Source: Arachis hypogaea
Lineage: Eukaryota > Streptophyta > Magnoliopsida > Fabales > Fabaceae
Assembly (NCBI RefSeq): GCF_003086295.3
Contig: NC_092048.1
Span: 106,780,276-106,844,275 of the forward strand
Length of the DNA: 64,000 nucleotides
Direction: 5' to 3'
Shown in pieces: positions 10,381-22,668 of this stretch (its first letter is position 1; each line of letters opens with the position of its first letter). The position numbers and the translations under genes are program-made. The notes beneath the pieces are model-generated. The model was not told the origin of the DNA. It searched no databases and saw only the letters and a list, made by a program, of their open reading frames with translations.

Positions 10381-13050
10381 TCAGTGATTAATTCTTTCTT
10401 TTGTTGCCTGTTGTACTCCTTGGGTATAAACCTTGCAGCTTTATAGTTTGTAATATCGGCAAACCATGGTGTTTCCTGAATGGCAAATAAATGCTCATCC
10501 GGAAAAGTCTCAGATATCTCAACAGAGGGGAGGGACGTCCCTTCTACTGGCTCTATCCGGGACAGATGATCAGCCACTTGGTTCTCTGTCCCTTTTCTAT
10601 CTCTTATTTCTATATCAAACTCTTGCAGAAGCAACACCCATCTGATGAGCCTGGGTTTTGAATCCTGCTTTGTTAGTAGATATTTAAGAGCAGCATGGTC
10701 AGTATACACAATCACTTTTGATCCTACTAAGTATGATCTGAACTTGTCAATGGCATAAACCACTGCAAGTAATTCTTTTTCTGTGGTTGTGTAATTTTTC
10801 TGGGCATCATTTAAAACGTGACTAGCATAATAAATGACGTGCAGAAGCTTGTCATGCCTCTGTCCCAATACTGCACCATTGGCGTGATCACTGGCATCAC
10901 ACATTAGCTCAAATGGTAATGTCCAGTCTGGTGCGGAAATAACTGGTGTTGTGACCAGCTTAGCTTTCAGCGTTTCAAACGCCTGCAGACACTCTGTGTC
11001 AAACACAAATGGCGTGTCAGCAGCTAGCAGATTACTTAGAGGTTTTGCGATTTTTGAAAAATCCTTTATAAACCTCCTATAGAATCCTGCATGCCCCAGA
11101 AAGCTTCTGATTGCCTTAACATTGGCAGGTGGTGGTAATTTTTTAATTACCTCTATTTTTGCTTGATCCACCTCTATTCCCTTGTTTGAGATTTTATGCC
11201 CAAGGACAATCCCTTCAGTCCCATGAAGTGACATTTTTCCCAGTTTAAGACTAGGTTGGTCTCTTGGCATCTCTTCAGGACAAGTTTCAGGTGATCAAGA
11301 CAGGAGCTGAATGAGTCTCCATATACTGAGAAGTCATCCATGAAGACCTCCAGAAATTTTTCCACCATATATCAGAGAAAATAGAGAGCATGCATCTCTG
11401 GAAGGTTGCAGGCGCATTACACAGCCCAAATGGCATCCTTCTATAAGCAAACACTCCAGATAGACATGTGAATGCTGTTTTCTCTTGATCTTGGGGATCT
11501 ACTGCAATCTGGTTATAGCCTGAGTAGCCATCCAAAAAGCAGTAATAATCATGACCTGCCAGTCTTTCTAGCATCTGGTCTATGAATGGTAAAGGAAAAT
11601 GATCCTTTCTGGTGGCTGTATTGAGCCTTCTGTAGTCAATACACATGCGCCACCCTGTAACTGTTCTTGTAGGAACCAGTTCATTTTTTTCATTATGGAT
11701 CACTGTCATGCCTCCCTTTTTTGGGACGACTTGGACAGGACTCACCCAGGGGCTATCAGAAATAGGATAAATAATCCCAGCCTCTAGTAATTTGGTGACC
11801 TCTTTCTGCACCACTTCCTTCATGGCTGGATTTAGCCGCCTCTGTGGTTGAACCACTGGTTTAGCATTATCCTCCAATAAGATTTTGTGCATGCATCTAG
11901 CTGGGCTTATGCCCTTAAGGTCACCTATGGACCACCCAAGAGCTGTCTTGTGTGTCCTTAGCACTTGAATAAGTGCTTCTTCTTCCTGTGGATTTAAAGC
12001 AGAGCTTATGATCACTGGAAAAGTGTCATCTTCTCCCAGAAATACATATTTCAGGGATGGTGGTAATGGTTTGAGCTCGGGTTTAGGAGGTTTTTCCTCT
12101 TCCAGAGGAAATTTCAGAGGCTCTTTTATCTCCTCTGAATCCTCCAAATCAGGCTGAACATCTTTAAAGATGTCTTCCAACTCTGATTCGAGACTCTCAG
12201 CCATCTTGATCTCTTCTACCAAAGAGTCAATAAGATCAACTTTCATGCAGTCTTTTGATGTGTCTGGATGCTGCATGGCTTTGATAGCATTCAACTTAAA
12301 CTCATCATCATTGACTCTCAGGGTTATTTCCCCTTGTTGGACATCAATGAGGGTTTGTCCAGTTGCTAGGAAGGGTCTTCCTAGAATGAGAGTAGCACTC
12401 TTGTGCTCCTCCATTTCCAGCACTACAAAGTCAATTGGAAAGGCGAATGGCCCAACTCTGACAATCATGTCTTCAATCACGCCTGATGGGTATTTAATGG
12501 AGCCATCAGCAAGTTGGAGACATATCCAGGTTGGTTTAACTTCTTCAGTTAAGCCAAGCTTTCTGATAGTGGATGCAGGTATTAGGTTGATGCTTGCCCC
12601 AAGATCGCACAAAGCTGTCTTGGTGCAATTACCTTCTAATGTGCATGGTATCAGAAAACTCCCAGGGTCTTTAAGCTTTTCAGGAAAGCTTTTTAGAATG
12701 ACTGCACTGCATTCTTCAGTGAGGAGAACTCTTTCTGTTTCTCTCCAATCCTTTTTATGACTCAAGATCTCTTTCATGAACTTGGCATAATAAGGTATTT
12801 GCTCAAGTGCCTCTGCAAATAGAATCTTTATTTCAAGAGTCCTGAGATAATCTGCAAAGCGAGCAAATTGCTTATCCTGTTCCTCTTTCCGGAGTTTTTG
12901 AGGATAAGGTATCTTGGCTTTATATTCCTCAACCTTAGTTGCTGTAGGTTTATTGCCTACAGAAGTGGTTGAAGAAGCCTTTTTAGAGGGGTTGTCATCA
13001 GCACTTATGTGTATCTGATCCCTCTCTGGTAATTGAGTTCCAGAGTTAGA
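10381..13050 (-). pseudogene. Element B pol: protease, RT and RNase H, broken
   Basis: A long open stretch (11287-13161) covers protease (LCDLGASINLIPAS, LILGRPFLATG), an acidic linker and the N-terminal two thirds of RT ([33 protein letters not shown]). A two-base insertion near 11390 shifts the frame. FMDDFSVYG, the RT active site, is then read in a second frame at 11174-11368. A further shift near 11225 opens the third, which carries RNase H ([37 protein letters not shown]) into the start of integrase. All catalytic motifs can be seen, but three frames are needed, so no single active enzyme is made. Confidence 0.92.
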
Positions 13051-13084
13051 AGCTGGAGTGACATTAGACGCCAATTCCTTGTCT

Positions 13085-13200
13085 GTTCCTGGCGTCTGAA
13101 CGCCAGAACTGTGCCCATTTTGGGCGTTCAACGCCAGATCCTGCCCATTTTGGGCGTTCAACGCCAGATCCTTGCTTGTTTCTGGCGTTGAACGCCAGAA
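13085..13200 (-). repeat. Palindrome copies inside the gag-protease linker of B
   Basis: Four palindrome units (for example GGGCGTTCAACGCC and CTGGCGTTGAACGCCAG) fall in the coding linker before protease, close together at about 30-bp steps. Depending on frame they are read as LALNAQ or GVERPK-like repeats. Confidence 0.8.
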
Positions 13201-14204
13201 TTACTTTTCCCTGGGCTCTTACTGTCCTCAGGTAAATTTTGGGTGGTTTGCTCATTCCTTGGCTCTTTGCTGCCTTAAGGTGGGGTATTTAATATTTTCC
13301 CACTTCTTAGTTGAACTGCTTGGCATTCTTCTGTTATTTATCTTGACAGCTGCTGCTTTGTTTGCTTCAATTGTTCTTCCATATTTATATTAGCCATCCT
13401 TGTCTCTTGTAGTTTATCCTTGAATTCGGCTAACTGCTTTGTTAGAAAGTCCAATTGCTGATTGAATTTAGCAGCTTGTTTTACAGGGCTGAGTTCAGCA
13501 GTTACTATTTTAACCTCTTCTTTCATGGAAGGGTCACTGCTTAGGTACAGATGCTAATTCCTGGCAACTGTATCAATGAGCTCTTGGGCCTCTTCAATTG
13601 TCTTTCTCATGTGGATAGATCCACCAGCTGAGTAATCTAGAGACATCTGAGCTCCTTCTGCAAGCCCATAATAGAAGATGTCTAACTGAACCCACTCTGA
13701 AAACATTTCAGAGGGGCATTTTCGTAGCATCTCTCTGTATCTCTCCCAGGCATCATAAAGAGATTCATTATCTCCTTGTTTAAAGCCTTGGATGTCCAGC
13801 CTTAGCTGTGTCATCCGTTTTGGGGGAAAGTATTGATTCAAGAATTTTTCTGTCAGCTGTTTCCATGTCCTTATGCTGGCCTTAGTTTGGTTATTTAACC
13901 ACCTCTTAGCCTGATCTTTTACAGCAAATGGAAACAGTAATAGTCTGTAGACATCCTGATCTATTTTCTTATCATGTACTGTGTTAGCAATTTGTAAAAA
14001 TTATGCCAGAAACTCTATAGGTTCTTCCTGTGGAAGACCAGAATACTGGCAACTTTGCTGCACCATGATAATGAGCTGAGGATTCAACTCAAAGCTACTG
14101 GCTCCAATGGAGGGTATGCAGATACTACTCCCATATGAAGTAGTAGAGGGGTTAGCATATGACCCCAGAGTCCTCCTGGACTGTTCATTTCCACTTAGAT
14201 CCAT
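13201..14204 (-). pseudogene. Element B gag, broken
   Basis: Gag of B, starting MDLSGNEQSRRTLG at 14204, close to gag of A. The core motifs ERYREMLRKCPSEMF and LDYSAGGSIHMRKT are present, followed by a Gln-rich, probably coiled-coil tail. In-frame stops lie at 13999-14001 (TAA against CAG in A), 13554-13556 (TAG against CAG) and 13338-13340 (TAA, probably from CAA). Pol lies in another frame, so a frameshift also occurs between 13338 and 13161. The leader and primer site lie just upstream on this strand. Confidence 0.9.
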
Positions 14205-14975
14205 GATGGAGAAAGGGAGATAATGTAAAATAAAAAATTTATTTTTATTTATTTATTTATTTATTTCGAAAATGAAATAAATTAAAATAAAATAAATAAA
14301 AATAGGTGAAGATTTTCGAAAAAATGAGGGGAGAGAAAGTGGTCAGGAAGTTTTGAAAAAGATATGATTTGGAAAAGATTTTAAATTTTGAAAAAAAATC
14401 TGAATTTTAGAAATGAATTTCGAAAATTTGTTTTAGAAATAGAGAGAAAAGATATTTTTGAATTTAGTGAGGAAAGAGAAAAACAATAAAACAGCACAAG
14501 ATTTAAAATTTTTAGATCTAATGCTCCTAGTTTTCGAAAATTTTGGAGGGAAAACACCAAGGAACACCAAACTTAAAAATTTTAAGATCAAGACACAAGG
14601 AAAAACTCAAGAACACTTTGAAGATTCACAAGAACACAAGAACATGAATAAGGAACACCAAACTTAAAATTTTTAGAAAACCAAAATAAAATTTTCGAAA
14701 ACCAAAGAAAAAATCAACAAGAAAACACCAAACTTAAAGTTTGGCACAAGATTTAATCAAGGGAAAATTGTTTTTGAAAAAGATTTTTAATAAAACTGGT
14801 GCCCAATCATCAAGAACATAAACCAACACTCTATCCAATTGGGCAATAAATGTAACACTTGTTTTGAAGAAGGATATTTTTAACCAAGAACAATAATAAG
14901 AGATTCTAAACCAAAAAGAAAAATTTTCCTAATCTAAGCAACAAAATAAACCGTCAGTTGTTCAAACACGAACAA
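14205..14975 (-). other. Leader of element B
   Basis: Untranslated leader between primer site and gag, AT-rich. Near 14563-14740 it has three copies of CACCAAACTTAAA, whose reverse complement is the core of the polypurine region at 5932. A short ORF here on the plus strand is low-complexity and not credible. Confidence 0.7.
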
Positions 14976-14993
14976 TCCCCGGCAACGGCGCCA
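14976..14993 (-). other. Primer binding site of element B (tRNA-Asp)
   Basis: On the element strand TGGCGCCGTTGCCGGGGA, complementary to the 3' end of plant tRNA-Asp including CCA, six bases inside the 5' LTR. Confidence 0.9.
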
Positions 14994-14999
14994 AAAACT

Positions 15000-16536
15000 T
15001 GGTGAACGAATTGTGAATCACACTTTTCACACTCGTACCACTAACCAGCAAGTGCACTGGGTCGTCCAAGTAATACCTTACGTGAGTAAGGGTCGAATCC
15101 CACGGAGATTGTTGGTTCGAAGCAATCTATGGTTATCTTGCAATTCTTAGTCAGAAAGTCAATTATATTTATCAGTTGAGTTACGAATAAACAAGAGAGC
15201 ATGGATTAAAGGTTACTTGTTATGCAGTAATGGATGATATGCTGGAGTTTTGGAGATGCTTTGTCTTCAGAATCTCTTCTTTCCTCTGTCCTCTGATTCA
15301 TGCACGCACGTCCTCCTATGGCAAGCTGTGTGTAGGTGGATCACCGTTGTCAATGGCTACCATCCATCTTTTTAGTGAAAAGGGTCCAGGTGCGCTGTCA
15401 CCGCATGGCTAATCATCTGCAGGTTCTCAGTCGTACCGGAATAGGATTTACTATCCTTTTGCGTCTGTCACTACGCCCAGCACTCGCGAGTTTGAAGTTC
15501 GTCACAGCCATCCAATCCCAGAATCCTACTTAGAATACCATAGACAAGGTTTAGACTTTCCAGATTCTCATGAATGCCGCCATCAATCTAGCTTATACCA
15601 CGGAGATTCTGATTAGGGAATCTAAGAGATATTCATTCAATCTGATGTAGAACGGAAGTGATTGTCAGACACACGTTCATGGATTGAGGAAGGTGATGAG
15701 TGTCACTGATCATCACCTTCTCCATAGTTAGGCACGAATGGATATCTTAGATAGGAACACGCATGTTTGAATGGAAAACAGAAATACTTGCATTAATTCA
15801 TCAAGACACAGCAGAGCTCCTCACCCCCAACAATGGAGTTTAGAGACTCATGCCGTCAAAGAGTACAAAGTTTAGATCTAAAAATGTCATGAGGTACAAA
15901 ATAAATCTCTAAAAGTTGTTTAAATACTAAACTAGTAACCTAGGCTTACAGAAAATGAGTAAACTATAACAGATAGTGCAGAAATCCACTTCTGGGGCCC
16001 ACTTGGTGTGTCCTGGGGCTGAGACTAAAGCTTTCACGTGCCTGGGGCTGTATTGGGCGTTCAACGCCAGCTTTGGATCCTTTTCTGGCGTTGAACTCCA
16101 ACTTGCAACTTGTTTCTGGCGCTGGACGCCAGAATTGGGCAGAGAACTGGCGTTGAACGCCAGTTTACGTCATCTATCCTTGAGCAAAGTATGGACTATT
16201 ATATATTGCTGGAAATCCCTGGATGTCTACTTTCCAACGCAATTAGAAGCACGCCATTTGGAGTTCTGTAGCTCCAGAAAGTCCATTTTGAGTGCAGGGA
16301 GGTCAGAATTCAACAGCATCAGCAGTCCTTTTTCAGCCTGAATCAGATTTTTACTCAACTCCCTCAATTTCAGCCAGAAAATACCTAAAATTACAGAAAA
16401 ATACACAAACTCATAGTAAAGTCCAGAAATATGAATTTTGCCTAGAAACTAATGAAAATAAACTAAAAACCAACTAAAACATACTAAAATCTATATGAAA
16501 TTAACCCCAAAAAGCGTATAAAATATCCGCTCATCA
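15000..16536 (-). repeat. 5' LTR of element B
   Basis: Same ends as 4396-5931. Palindromes start at 16054, 16085, 16116 and 16147, exactly 31 bp apart. The hairpin CCTTAC-GTGA-GTAAGG is at 15076-15091. Confidence 0.95.
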
Positions 16537-16673
16537 ATATGTCTTAAAATTAAAGATACTTGTAAGAAAATAAAAAAAAGAAAAGATATGAAAAAGATTT
16601 GATTTTAAGAATTGAGATTAGAAAAGATAAGATAAGCTAGGTAAGAGAAGATAAGAAATTTAAATTAAAAAGT

Positions 16674-16754
16674 TTTGAAATTTGAAATTTGAAATTTGAA
16701 ATTTGAAATTTGAAATTTGAAATTTTAAATTTTAAATTTTGAATTTTGAATTTT
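16674..16754. repeat. 7-bp tandem repeat TTTGAAA in the leader of A
   Basis: About seven near-perfect TTTGAAA units grading into TTTTAAA and TTTTGAA variants, consistent with replication slippage. Confidence 0.9.
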
Positions 16755-17330
16755 CGGAAAAGTCAACAATATAAGATAAGGATTTGAAAAAGATTTAAAT
16801 TTTGAAAATTAAATTTTGAATTTTGGAAGTTGAAATTTGAAATTTGAAATAAGATAAGATAAGTTTTTGAAAAATAAACAGCAACAAATAAGATAAGATA
16901 AGATAAACAGCAACAAACACCAAATAGGAAATTTTAAATAAAACCAAAAGTAAATTTTCAAAAATTAAATAAAAACTAACAAGAAAACACCAAACTTAAA
17001 CTTGACATGAGATTTAATCAAAGAAAAATTATTTTTGAAAAGATTTTAGAAAGAAAGACTCAAAGGAGCAACTATTCACAAGAACATAGACACATTCAAC
17101 AAATGCAAGGATTAAACAGAGAAAAACTATTTTTTTTATGATAAAAATACAAAGGACACCAAACTTAAAACATGCAACTAGACTCAAACAGAAAACTCTA
17201 AAGACTAATAAAGAAAAATAATAAATTTTTGGAAAATTTTTGAAAAGAAAATAAAAGACTCTGACCCAAAAGACAAAATTTTCCTAATCTAAGCAACAAG
17301 ATGAACCGTCAGTTGTTCAAACTCGAACAA

Positions 17331-17348
17331 TCTCCGGCAACGGCGCCA
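17331..17348 (-). other. Primer binding site of element A (tRNA-Asp)
   Basis: TGGCGCCGTTGCCGGAGA on the element strand, one mismatch from the site in B and D. Confidence 0.88.
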
Positions 17349-17354
17349 AAAACT

Positions 17355-18901
17355 TGGTGCACGAAATTGTAAATCACACTTTTTACAACTCGTACCGCTA
17401 ACCAGCAAGTGCACTGGGTCGTCCAAGTAATACCTTACATGAGTAAGGGTCAAATCCCATGGAGATTGTCGGCTTGAAGCAAGCTATGGTTATCTTGTAA
17501 CTCTTAGTCAGGATATCAATTATGATTATCAGTTTGAATTGCGAAGAATAAAAGAGCATGAAATAAATACTTATTGTGCAGTAATGGAGAACAGATTGAG
17601 GATTTGGAGATGCTCTATCTTTCGAATCTCTGCTTTCCTACTGTCTTCTTCTTCACGCACGCAAGGCTCCATCCATGGCAAGCTGTATGTTGGTGGATCA
17701 CCATTGTCAATGGCTACCATCCGTTCTCTCAGTGAAAATGGTCCAAATGTGCTGTCACCGCACGGCTAATCATCTGTCGGTTCTCACTCATGTTGGAATA
17801 GGATCCAATGATCCTTTTGCGTCTGTCACTACGCCCAGCACTCGTGAGTTTGAAGCTCGTCACAGTCATCCCATCCCAGATCCTACTCGGAATACCACAG
17901 ACAAGGTTTAGACTTTCCGGATCTCAGGAATGGCTGCCAATAATCCTAGCCTATACCACGAAGACTCTCATCATGAACCAAGAGGCTAAGAGATACACAC
18001 TCCATCTAAGGTAGAACGGAAGTGGTTGTCAAGCACGCGTTCATAGGTTGAGAATGGTGATGAGTGTCATGGATCATCACATTCACCACGGTTAAGTACA
18101 AGCGAGTATCTTAGAACAGAAACAAGCGTGATTGAATAGAAGACGGAAGTAATTGCATTAATTCATCGAGACACAGCAGAGCTCCTCACCCCCAACCATG
18201 GGGTTTAGAGACTCATGCCGTTAGAAATACAATATGAAACGTGTAAAATGTCATGAGGTACATAATAAATCTCTAAAAGTTGTTTAAATACTAAACTAGT
18301 AACCTAGGTTTATAGAAAATGAGTAAACTACGATAGATAGTGCAGAAATCCACTTTCGGGGCCCACTTGGTGTGTGCTGGGGCTGAGACTTGAGCTTTAC
18401 ACGTACCTAGGCTGTTTCTGGAGTTAAACACCAGGTTGTAACCTGTTTTGGGCGTTTAACTCCAACTTGTAACCTGTTTCTGGCGTTTAACGCTAGAATG
18501 CAACATGGAACTGACGTTGAACGCCAGTTTATGTCGTTTATCTTTGAGCAAACTATGGACTATTATATATTTCTGGAAAGCCCTGGATGTCTACTTTCCA
18601 ACGTAATTGAGAACGTGCCATTTGGGTTTCTGTAGCTCCATAAAATCCATTTCGAGTGCAGGGAGGTCAGAATCCAACAACATCTGCAGTCCTTTTTCAG
18701 CCTCTGAATCAGATTTTGCTCAAGTCCCTCAATTTCAACCAGAAATTACCTGAAATCACAGAAAAACACACAAACTCATAGTAAAGTCCAGAAATGTGAT
18801 TTTTATTTAAAAACTAATAAAAATATACCAAAAACTAATTAAATCATACTAAAAACTATGTAAAAACAATGCCAAAAAGCGTATAAATTATCCTCTCATC
18901 A
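17355..18901 (-). repeat. 5' LTR of element A
   Basis: 1547 bp with TG...CA ends, clearly related to but diverged from the B LTRs. It contains decayed palindromes at 18415-18530 and the hairpin CCTTAC-ATGA-GTAAGG (element-strand complement) at 17433-17448. The next bases, GGTTA, belong to element C and are the probable target duplication, but the partner copy is outside the window. Confidence 0.92.
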
Positions 18902-18906
18902 GGTTA

Positions 18907-20307
18907 CCCCCCAACAAGCGCTTCTTTAATGTCTTTAGCTGGACTTCATTGTACTTAACTTAGTAGCAGCGTTGAGCCTCCTGCCTCTATATCTCCTTCA
19001 ACGTAATGCTTGACCCTCTGTCTATTGACAGTGAACTTGGTTTCTTTACCTTAAGGTGATACCTTGGTAATCATAAACAGTCCTATCCACCGAGATTTAA
19101 GTTTCCCAGGGAATAGTTTGAGCCTTGAATTGAAGAGTAGGACTTTCTGTCTTGGTTCAAAGACTCTGGTAGCTAACTTCCTATCATGCCACCTCTTTGC
19201 CTTTTCCTTATTGATTTTTGCATTTTCAAATGCATCTAACCGGAATTCATCCAACTCATTCAGTTGGAGCAGCCATTTCTCCCCTGCTACTTTGGCATCA
19301 AGGTTGAGAAATCTAGTAGCCCAATAGGCTTTATGTTCTAGTTCCACTGGTAGATGACAGGACTTCCCATATACTAATTGATATGGTGAAGTTCCAATGG
19401 GTGTTTTGAAAGCTGTTTTGTATGCCCACAGAGTATCATCAAGCTTCCTAGCCCAATCCTTTCTAGAGACACTTACTGTCCTCTCTAGGATTCGCTTTAG
19501 TTCTCTATTTGAGACTTTAGCTTACCCATTAGTTTGGGGATGATACAGTGTTTCTATTTTATGGTGAACTCTGTATCGGATTAAGACAGAATCCAGCTGT
19601 CTGTTGCAGAAATGAGTTCTTCCATTACTGATTAGTGTCCTGGGGACACCAAACTTGCGAAAAATATTCTTTTAGAGGAACTTCATTACTACTTTAGTGT
19701 CATTAGTTGGTGTTGCTATTGCATCGACCCATTTAGACACATAATCTACTGCCACAAGGATGTAGGTGTTTGAGTATGAGGGCAGGAATGGTCCCATGAA
19801 ATCTATGCCCCATACGTCAAACAACTCAATCTCTAAGATTCCTTATTGAGACATTCTGTGACCATGAGGAAGGTTGCTAGCCCACTGGCAACTATCACAG
19901 TTACGGACGAACTCCCTAGAATCTTTAAAGAGAGTAGGCCAGTAAAAGCCACTTTGGAGTACTTTAGTGGCTGTCTGCTCATCTCCAAAGTGTCCTCCAT
20001 AGTCAAAGCTATGGCAATGCCATAGAATTCTCTATGCCTCTTCTTCAGACACACAGCGTCGGATTATTCCATCTGAGCATCTCTTAAAGAGATATGGTTC
20101 ATCCCATAGGTAATATTTCGCATCATGCATGAGTTTCTGGGCTTGCTGCCTAGAAAACTCTTTGGGAATGAACTGTATAGCCTTGTAGTTCGCAATGTCT
20201 ACAAACCAAGGTGCTGTCCAGATGGCATAGAGTTGTTTATCTAGAAAAGATTCAGATATGTCAGTAGAGGGAGAAGGAGTGCCTGCTATTGGCTCAATCT
20301 GGGACAA
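18907..20307 (-). pseudogene. Element C integrase, heavily broken
   Basis: Integrase remnants. 20032-20307 holds the end of RNase H and the entry to integrase ([16 protein letters not shown]). 19833-20054 covers the zinc-finger part in a shifted frame. 19051-19347 holds the C-terminal part ([30 protein letters not shown]). The catalytic core at about 19350-19860 is recognisable by similarity to B but carries stops in every frame. Just downstream the post-pol hairpin is cut in its stem by the insertion of A at 18902. Confidence 0.82.
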
Positions 20308-21790
20308 GTGGTCAGCTACCTAATTTTCTGTCCCTTTTCAATCTCTAATTTCTATATCAAACTCTTGCAGGAGTAATACTCATCTTATAAGTTTGGGTTT
20401 AGAATCTTCCTTAGTAAGTAGATACTTTAGAGCAGCATGGTCAGTATAAATAGTAGGATCTAAACTTGTCAATGGCATAAACTACTACAAGTATCTCCTT
20501 TTCTGTAGTAGTGTAGTTTTTCTGTGCATCATTTAATATGCAACTAGCATAGTAAATGACATGCAGAAGCTTGTCATGTCTCTGACCTAGGATTGCACCA
20601 ATTGCATGATCACTTGCATCACACATTAGCTCAAATGGCAGGTCCCAGTTGGGTGCAGAGATGATAGGAGCACTGACAAGCTTGGCCTTCAGAGTTTCAA
20701 AGGCATGCAGGCATTCTTGGTCAAAGACAAATGGAACATAAGTGGCCAAGAGATTGAACAGGGGTTTGGCGATTTTAGAAAAATCTTTTATGAACCGCCT
20801 GTAGAATCTTGCATGTCCTAGGAAGCTTCTGATAGCCTTAACACTAGTAGGTGGAAGCAAGCGTTCGATTATTTCCACCTTAGCTTAATCCACTTCTATC
20901 CCTTTATTTGAGATCCGATGCCCAAGAACAATGCCTTCAGTTACCATGAAGTGGCATTTCTCACAGTTTAGAACTAGGTTTGTTTCTTGGCATCTTTTTA
21001 GGACCAGGGTCAGATGATCAAGACAGGAGTCAAATGAGTCTTCACAAACAGAGAAGTCATCCATGAATACTTCAAGGAACTTCTCTACCATGTCAGAGAA
21101 GATGGATAACATACATCTCTGAAAGGTGATAGGTGCATTGCATAGGCCAAATGGCATTTTTCTATAGGCGAATACGCCCGAAGAACATGTGAATGCCGTC
21201 TTTTTTTGATCTTGTAGATGTACTGCTATTTAATTGTACCCGGAATATCCATCCAGGAAACAATAAAAAGCATGACCTGCTAGTCTTTCTAGCATTTGGT
21301 CAATGAAGGGTAAAGGAAAGTGATCTTTTCTGGTGGCGTCATTGAGTTTTCTATAATCAATGCACATACGCCACCCTGTAACTGTCCTTTTCGGGATCAG
21401 TTCATTATTTTCATTGTGAACCACTATCATTCCTCCCTTCTTAGGAACAACCTGGACATGACTCACCCATGGGCTGTCAGAAATGGGATAGATAATCTCA
21501 TCCTCATAGAATTTAGTGACCTCCTTCTGCACTACTTGCTTCATGGCTAGGTTCAATCGCCTCTGTGGTTGTACCACTGGTTTGGCATTATCCTCCAGCC
21601 GGATTTTATGCATGCATCGGGCAGGGCTAATGCCCTTAAGGTCACTGATTGTCCACCCAAGGGAGGTCCTATATGTTTTAAGCACTTGGATTAGTTCTTC
21701 TTCTTCCTGTGGCTCTAATGTAGAGCTTATGATCACAGGATAGGTCTCTCCCTCTCCTAGAAATGCATATTTCAAGGAGGGGAGTAATGG
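20308..21790 (-). pseudogene. Element C RT and RNase H, broken
   Basis: RT motifs are CIDYRKLNDATRKDHF, FGLCNAPITFQRC and FMDDFSVCEDSF; RNase H motifs are CDASDHAIG and TTEKEILVV. In-frame TAA stops at about 21230 and 20882 replace Gln codons of B (single C-to-T changes). A deletion of roughly 17 bases near 20441-20455 removes part of the [13 protein letters not shown] segment. Between protease and RT the acidic linker found in A and B is missing. Confidence 0.88.
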
Positions 21791-21800
21791 CTTAAGCACA

Positions 21801-22611
21801 ATGAAGTCAATGCTCAGACATCCCTCAGGAATGTCTAGGTGTTGCATACCCTTCACAACATTCAGTACGAACTTCTCCTCATTGACTCTTAGGGTTACTT
21901 TCCCTTTTTCAACATCAATGAGGGTTCGTCCAGTGACTAGGAAAGGTCTTCCTAGGATGAGAGATGCACTCTTGTGCCCCTCTATGTCCAATACCACAAA
22001 GACAGTGGGAAAGGCAAAAGGTCCAATCTTGATAATCATGTCCTCTATTACTCCTGATGGTATCTTAATAGACCCATTAGCAAGTTAAAGACACATGCAG
22101 GTTGGTTTGACTTCATTAGTCAAGCAGAGCTTATTTATTAGTGAAGCTGGTATTAGGTTAATGCTTGCTCCAAGGTCACATAGAGCTGTCCTTGTACAAG
22201 AATCACCTAGAGTGCATGGTATCATAAAGCTTCCAGGATTTTTAAACTTCTCTGGCAAGCTGTTCTGAATGATTGCACTGCATTCCTCAGTGAGGAGGAC
22301 TGTTTGTGTCTCTCTCCAATCCTTCTTATGACTTAGAATGTCCTTAATGAACTTTGCATAAGAAGGTATCTGTTCAAGAGCTTCTGCGAAAGGGATCTTT
22401 ATCTCTAATGTTCTGAGATACTCCGCAAAGCGAGCAAACTGTTCATCCCTTTCCTCTTGACAGAGTTTTTGAGGAAATGACATTTTAGCCTTGTACTTAT
22501 CAACCTTGGTTGAAGGAGGCCGAATTCCATGTGAGTTGGAAGAGGGGTTACTAGCTTGCTTAGGAGGGTTGTTATCAATGAACAACTGACCTCCCAATGC
22601 CCATGCTGCTG
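21801..22611 (-). pseudogene. Element C protease region, broken
   Basis: Aspartic protease with LCDLGASINLIPAS and SLILGRPFLVTGRTL. A TAA stop at 22085-22087 replaces the Gln of CLQLADGS in B. Upstream is the conserved YKAKMSFPQKLCQEE segment that links gag to protease. Confidence 0.87.
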
Positions 22612-22668
22612 TCCCCTTGGGTGTTTGGACGCCCATTCTCTCCCTTTTCTTGCGTTCAACGCCAGTAG

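Larger units (their letters stand above)
4396..16536 (-). mobile_element. Element B: complete 12.1-kb Athila-like retrotransposon
   Basis: Two LTRs of 1536 and 1537 bp in the same orientation enclose, on the minus strand, primer site, gag, protease, RT, RNase H, integrase, an envelope-position ORF and a polypurine region. ATATG directly flanks both outer ends (4391-4395 and 16537-16541), a 5-bp target site duplication that proves a single insertion event. The host DNA is the leader of element A. About ten differences are visible by eye in the first 290 bp of the LTR pair, so the insertion is fairly young. Gag-pol is nevertheless broken by several frameshifts and stops, while the envelope-position ORF is open. 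Confidence 0.96.
16537..18901 (-). mobile_element. Element A, part 2: leader, primer site and 5' LTR
   Basis: Begins with the second ATATG copy of the B insertion and ends where the A LTR meets element C. The leader is AT-rich with CACCAAACTTAAA words near 16986 and 17157. Confidence 0.93.
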
